Assembly (NCBI GenBank): GCA_017433375.1
Contig: JAFRHG010000004.1
Coordinates: 113,251 to 177,250 of the forward strand
Length of the DNA: 64,000 nt
Reading direction: 5' to 3'
Source: Bacillota bacterium
Lineage (GTDB): Bacteria > Bacillota > Clostridia > Peptostreptococcales > Anaerovoracaceae
Shown piece by piece: positions 59,425 through 64,000 of this stretch. The position numbers and the translations under genes were made by a program. How positions within the stretch are numbered: the stretch's first letter is position 1; each line of letters begins with the position of its first letter. Under the pieces are notes generated by a model. The model was not told the origin of the DNA, ran no database searches, and worked only from the letters and a program-made list of their open reading frames with translations.

Positions 59425-60961
59425 CGATAAGGTAATCAAAAAGAAAAACCCGGGACAGCCGGCCCGCTGCATCATGGTGCAGGGGACCATGTCCGACGCG
59501 GGAAAGAGCGTGGTCTGCGCGGCCCTCTGCCGGATCTTCCGGCAGGACGGGTATCGGGTGGCGCCCTTTAAGAGCCAGAACATGGCCCTGAACAGCTACA
59601 TTACCCGGGACGGCCTGGAGATGGGCCGGGCCCAGGTGATGCAGGCGGAGGCAGCGGAGATCGAGCCCGACGCCCGGATGAATCCGGTGCTCCTCAAACC
59701 CTCCAGCGACACGGGCAGCCAGATCATCGTACTGGGAAAGATCCGCGGCCAGATGAGCGCCATGGATTATCATCACTTCAAGCCTCAGCTGGCGGGGGAG
59801 ATCATGGAAGCTTTCCGCTCCCTGGCGGAGGAGAACGACATCATCGTCATCGAGGGCGCCGGCAGTCCGGCGGAGATCAATCTGGCGGACAACGATGTGG
59901 TCAACATGGGCATGGCCCGCATGGCGAACGCCCCCGTACTGCTGGTGGGGGACATCGACCGGGGCGGAGTGTTCGCCCAGCTCTACGGAACGGTGGAACT
60001 GGTGGAGCCGGAAGACCGGGAACGCATCGAAGGCCTGGTCATCAACAAGTTCCGGGGGGATCCGGAGATCCTCCGGCCGGGGCTTGCCATGCTGGAAGAA
60101 AAGACGGGCATTCCTGTGCTGGGCGTTCTGCCCATGCTCCGGGTGGACCTGGACGATGAGGATTCCCTTGCGCCCCGGCTGCAGAAAAAGACCGTCGAAA
60201 GTCCCCTGGACATCGCCGTCATCCGTCTGCCGCGCCTGTCCAACTTCACGGACTTCAATGCCCTGGAGCAGAAATCCCTGTCGGGGGTGCGCTACGTGGA
60301 CAGCGTGACGGAACTGGGCGAGCCGGACCTGGTGATCCTGCCGGGAACCAAAAGCACCACGGCGGATCTGCTCTGGCTGCGGCAGAGCGGCCTGGAGAGC
60401 GCCATCAAGAAATACGCCTCCCGGGGCAACCCGGTGATCGGCGTCTGCGGCGGCTATCAGATGCTGGGGAACACCCTCAGCGATCCCGACGGCAATGAGG
60501 GGGACATCCCCTTCCTGAAGGGGATCGGTCTGCTGCCGGTGGATACCCTGTTTACGTCGGACAAATCCCGCACCCGGGTCCAGGGTGAGGTGACTGCCGG
60601 GGAACTGGCCGGAGCACGGCTGGACGGCTACGAGATCCACATGGGCGTCAGCATGGTCAAAGGCGATCCCTTCTGCCGTCTGGATGACGGGAAAACCGAC
60701 GGCTGCTGGCAGGACAACGTGTACGGCACCTATCTGCACGGCCTCTTCGATACGGGGGAGGTGACGGAGAGGCTCATCGGATGGCTCTGCCGGCGGAAGG
60801 GAATCGACGCCGGGAAACTGCGTCCCGTTCCCCGGGAGGAATACGTGCGGCAGCAGTACGACAAGCTGGCGGAGGAAGCCAGGAAAGCATTGGATATGGA
60901 CCGGATCTACGACATCATGGACCGGTATGCCGATAAAGAAGGGGACCAGAGGAAAGACTGA
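59417..60961 (+). CDS. cbiP: Cobyric acid synthase
   Basis: CbiP (CobQ) amidates the remaining four peripheral carboxyls of adenosylcobyrinic acid diamide. The ATG at 59417, with GGAGG upstream, is chosen over long in-frame extensions inside cobD. The 514-residue protein has V-Q-G-T-M-S-D-A-G-K-S and P-F-K-S-Q-N-M-A-L-N-S near residues 21-60, G-D-I-D-R-G-G-V-F-A, P-G-T-K-S-T, and an amidotransferase domain with Cys in G-V-C-G-G-Y-Q-M and His in Y-G-T-Y-L-H-G-L-F. Length fits the family. Confidence 0.97.
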   Translation: MGNDKVIKKKNPGQPARCIMVQGTMSDAGKSVVCAALCRIFRQDGYRVAPFKSQNMALNSYITRDGLEMGRAQVMQAEAAEIEPDARMNPVLLKPSSDTGSQIIVLGKIRGQMSAMDYHHFKPQLAGEIMEAFRSLAEENDIIVIEGAGSPAEINLADNDVVNMGMARMANAPVLLVGDIDRGGVFAQLYGTVELVEPEDRERIEGLVINKFRGDPEILRPGLAMLEEKTGIPVLGVLPMLRVDLDDEDSLAPRLQKKTVESPLDIAVIRLPRLSNFTDFNALEQKSLSGVRYVDSVTELGEPDLVILPGTKSTTADLLWLRQSGLESAIKKYASRGNPVIGVCGGYQMLGNTLSDPDGNEGDIPFLKGIGLLPVDTLFTSDKSRTRVQGEVTAGELAGARLDGYEIHMGVSMVKGDPFCRLDDGKTDGCWQDNVYGTYLHGLFDTGEVTERLIGWLCRRKGIDAGKLRPVPREEYVRQQYDKLAEEARKALDMDRIYDIMDRYADKEGDQRKD

Positions 60962-60985
60962 AGGAGGAAGGCAGGAGAACGACCC

Positions 60986-61669
60986 ATGGACAGACAATAT
61001 ACCTACACTCGTCCCGCGGACATAGAAAAGGAAAGCATGCGGATCATCGAGGAGGAGATGGCGGAAAAGGCGATCCGCATCCCCGACGATCAGCTGGCGG
61101 TGGTGAAGCGGGTGATCCACACCACGGCGGATTTTGATTACGGAGAGAACCTGCGGTTCACGGAGGGCGCGGTATCCCGCAGCCTGCAGACCCTGGGGCA
61201 GGGGGGAGCGGTGTTCATCACCGACACAAACATGGCCCTGTCGGGGATCAGCAAGCCCTCTCTGGAGAAACTTTCCGCCAGGGCCTTCTGCTACATGGCC
61301 CGGCCGGAGATCATGGAGCGGGCGAAGGCGGAGGGGAAGACCCGCGCCGCCGTATCCATGGAGCAGGGGGCAGAGGATTATCCGGAAGGGATCTTCGTCT
61401 CCGGCAACGCTCCCACAGCGCTGATCACCCTGTCGAAGCTGATCCGGGAGGGTCTTCGTCCGTCTCTGGTCATCGGCGTGCCCGTCGGCTTCGTCAACGT
61501 GGTGGAGAGCAAAGAAGAACTCTTTGCCGTCTGCAGGGAGGCGGACGTGCCGGCGATCGTTGCCTTTGGACGAAAGGGAGGCAGCAACGTGGCGGCCTCC
61601 ATCTGCAACGCCCTGCTCTACAGCGCGGCGGGAACCATCGACCCGGTGAAGCGGGGATGGCAGGTATGA
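60986..61669 (+). CDS. cbiC: Cobalt-precorrin-8 methylmutase
   Basis: CbiC moves the C11 methyl to C12, giving cobyrinic acid. The 227-residue protein has the I-E-K-E-S-M-R-I-I motif, I-H-T-T-A-D-F-D-Y with the proton-shuttling His, D-T-N-M-A, and G-V-P-V-G-F-V-N-V-V-E-S-K. AAGGAGGAAGG lies upstream. In the operon it is last of the recognised cobalamin genes although it acts before CbiA. Confidence 0.96.
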   Translation: MDRQYTYTRPADIEKESMRIIEEEMAEKAIRIPDDQLAVVKRVIHTTADFDYGENLRFTEGAVSRSLQTLGQGGAVFITDTNMALSGISKPSLEKLSARAFCYMARPEIMERAKAEGKTRAAVSMEQGAEDYPEGIFVSGNAPTALITLSKLIREGLRPSLVIGVPVGFVNVVESKEELFAVCREADVPAIVAFGRKGGSNVAASICNALLYSAAGTIDPVKRGWQV

Positions 61670-61710
61670 ACAACCGTTAACACTGTACAGAGGAATGAGG
61701 TGAGAGCATT

Positions 61711-61908
61711 ATGAAAATTACATTCAACGAAGACCGGAAGATCGTGGAAGCGATCCGGGAAGGCCTGAAGAAAAAGGAAGGCTACTGCCCCTGCCGTCTG
61801 CAGAAGACGGAGGAGAACATCTGCATGTGCCAGGAATTCCGGGACCAGATCGCGGATCCCGAGTTCGAAGGCTACTGCCACTGCCGCCTGTATTACAAGG
61901 CGAAATAG
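61711..61908 (+). CDS. Miniature ferredoxin:thioredoxin reductase catalytic-chain-like protein
   Basis: This 65-residue protein contains three Cys-x-Cys motifs in the order C-P-C (26/28), C-M-C (38/40), C-H-C (56/58), each in an FTR-like context (Y-C-P-C-R-L, C-M-C-Q-E-F-R-D, G-Y-C-H-C-R-L-Y). In the plant-type catalytic subunit four of six such cysteines bind a 4Fe-4S cluster and two form the active disulfide. The protein lacks most of the N-terminal part of that subunit. GAGGTGAG precedes the ATG. It lies 41 bases after cbiC, so it is probably read with the cobalamin operon. Whether it reduces thioredoxin or another partner is unknown. Confidence 0.8.
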   Translation: MKITFNEDRKIVEAIREGLKKKEGYCPCRLQKTEENICMCQEFRDQIADPEFEGYCHCRLYYKAK

Positions 61909-61990
61909 TACAGAAAACAGTTCCCGTGCGTCGGATTCCGGCAGTGATACTGGCCGTATGCGTTGGTTTTGCAGGCCAGAGAGGAAATTG

Positions 61991-62017
61991 TTAGCACTCT
62001 TTTGAGGTGAGTGCTAA
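61991..62017. promoter_or_regulatory. CIRCE element (HrcA operator)
   Basis: TTAGCACTC (61991-61999), nine bases, GAGTGCTAA (62009-62017): an exact match to the CIRCE consensus recognised by the heat-shock repressor HrcA. It ends seven bases before the -35 box of the clpB promoter. Confidence 0.97.
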
Positions 62018-62024
62018 AAAGTTG

Positions 62025-62053
62025 TTGACATTACCCCTGGGCGGATTTACAAT
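62025..62053 (+). promoter_or_regulatory. Sigma-A promoter of clpB
   Basis: TTGACA (62025-62030), 17 bases, TACAAT (62048-62053); predicted start near 62060. HrcA bound at the adjacent CIRCE should block it. Confidence 0.93.
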
Positions 62054-62080
62054 GGAATCAGCCTAAAGGGGGTGATTTTT

Positions 62081-64000
<1,920 letters not shown>

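Noticed and set aside
56566-59583. Open frame of 1005 codons on the minus strand opposite cbiA, cbiB, cobD and the start of cbiP
   Set aside because: All plus-strand frames beneath it are recognised cobalamin genes; the antisense product shows no family and spans several gene borders.

Overview
The window reads as a fairly GC-rich (by eye near 60 %) Gram-positive chromosome, most likely an anaerobic member of the Clostridia. The evidence is three CDP-glycerol-type glycerophosphotransferases plus TagG/TagH/TagD-like genes, two LytR-CpsA-Psr proteins, a CIRCE element in front of clpB, a Gram-positive SOS box in front of lexA, an oxygen-independent (cbi-type) cobalamin operon, and strong Shine-Dalgarno sites with sigma-A promoters. 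I cannot name genus or species.

Layout. 1-4.4 kb: the 3' end of a GNAT acetyltransferase, a secreted GH25 lysozyme, an LCP protein with a long Arg-rich cytoplasmic tail, and ddl, closed by a terminator. 4.55-4.63 kb: tRNA-Arg(UCG) on the minus strand. 4.7-42.2 kb: a large envelope-polymer region. It holds a second LCP protein, an LDH/MDH-family enzyme, dTDP-sugar genes (wecE-like, rmlA, rmlB), two flippases, two GT2 glycosyltransferases, three ATP-grasp ligases, a DegT-like PLP enzyme, the TagGH exporter, three CDP-glycerol transferases, a CapK/PaaK-like ligase, TagD, and three unassigned polytopic membrane proteins. Interspersed are secreted wall enzymes (a YkuD transpeptidase, two phage-lysin-like proteins, an NlpC/P60-like protein), a LysO-type exporter and a MoxR/VWA pair. 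42.2-42.8 kb is gene-free and carries a perfect 46-bp palindrome. 42.8-46.5 kb: another NlpC/P60-like protein, lexA, an iron alcohol dehydrogenase and a 56-residue membrane peptide. 46.6-61.7 kb: one long, tightly coupled corrinoid operon (btuF, btuC, btuD, cbiD, F, G, H, J, ET, A, B, cobD, cbiP, cbiC). It is followed by a miniature ferredoxin:thioredoxin-reductase-like protein, and the window ends inside clpB under a CIRCE element and a sigma-A promoter.

How it fits together. The 4.7-42 kb region looks like a factory for a glycerol-phosphate/amino-sugar wall polymer. TagD makes CDP-glycerol and the transferases use it. RmlA, RmlB and the WecE-like aminotransferase can make a dTDP-4-amino-4,6-dideoxyhexose. 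Flippases or TagGH export intermediates, and LCP proteins probably attach the polymer to peptidoglycan. The most unusual element is a repeated set of genes (ATP-grasp ligase, PLP-fold enzyme, Wzx-like flippase, GT2) present at 7.3-12.9 kb and again at 36.2-41.8 kb. I infer a system that ligates a carboxylic acid to an amino sugar of the polymer. Regulatory observations worth attention are a LexA operator built into the loop of an upstream gene's terminator, and two membrane-protein genes whose promoters predict leaderless mRNAs.
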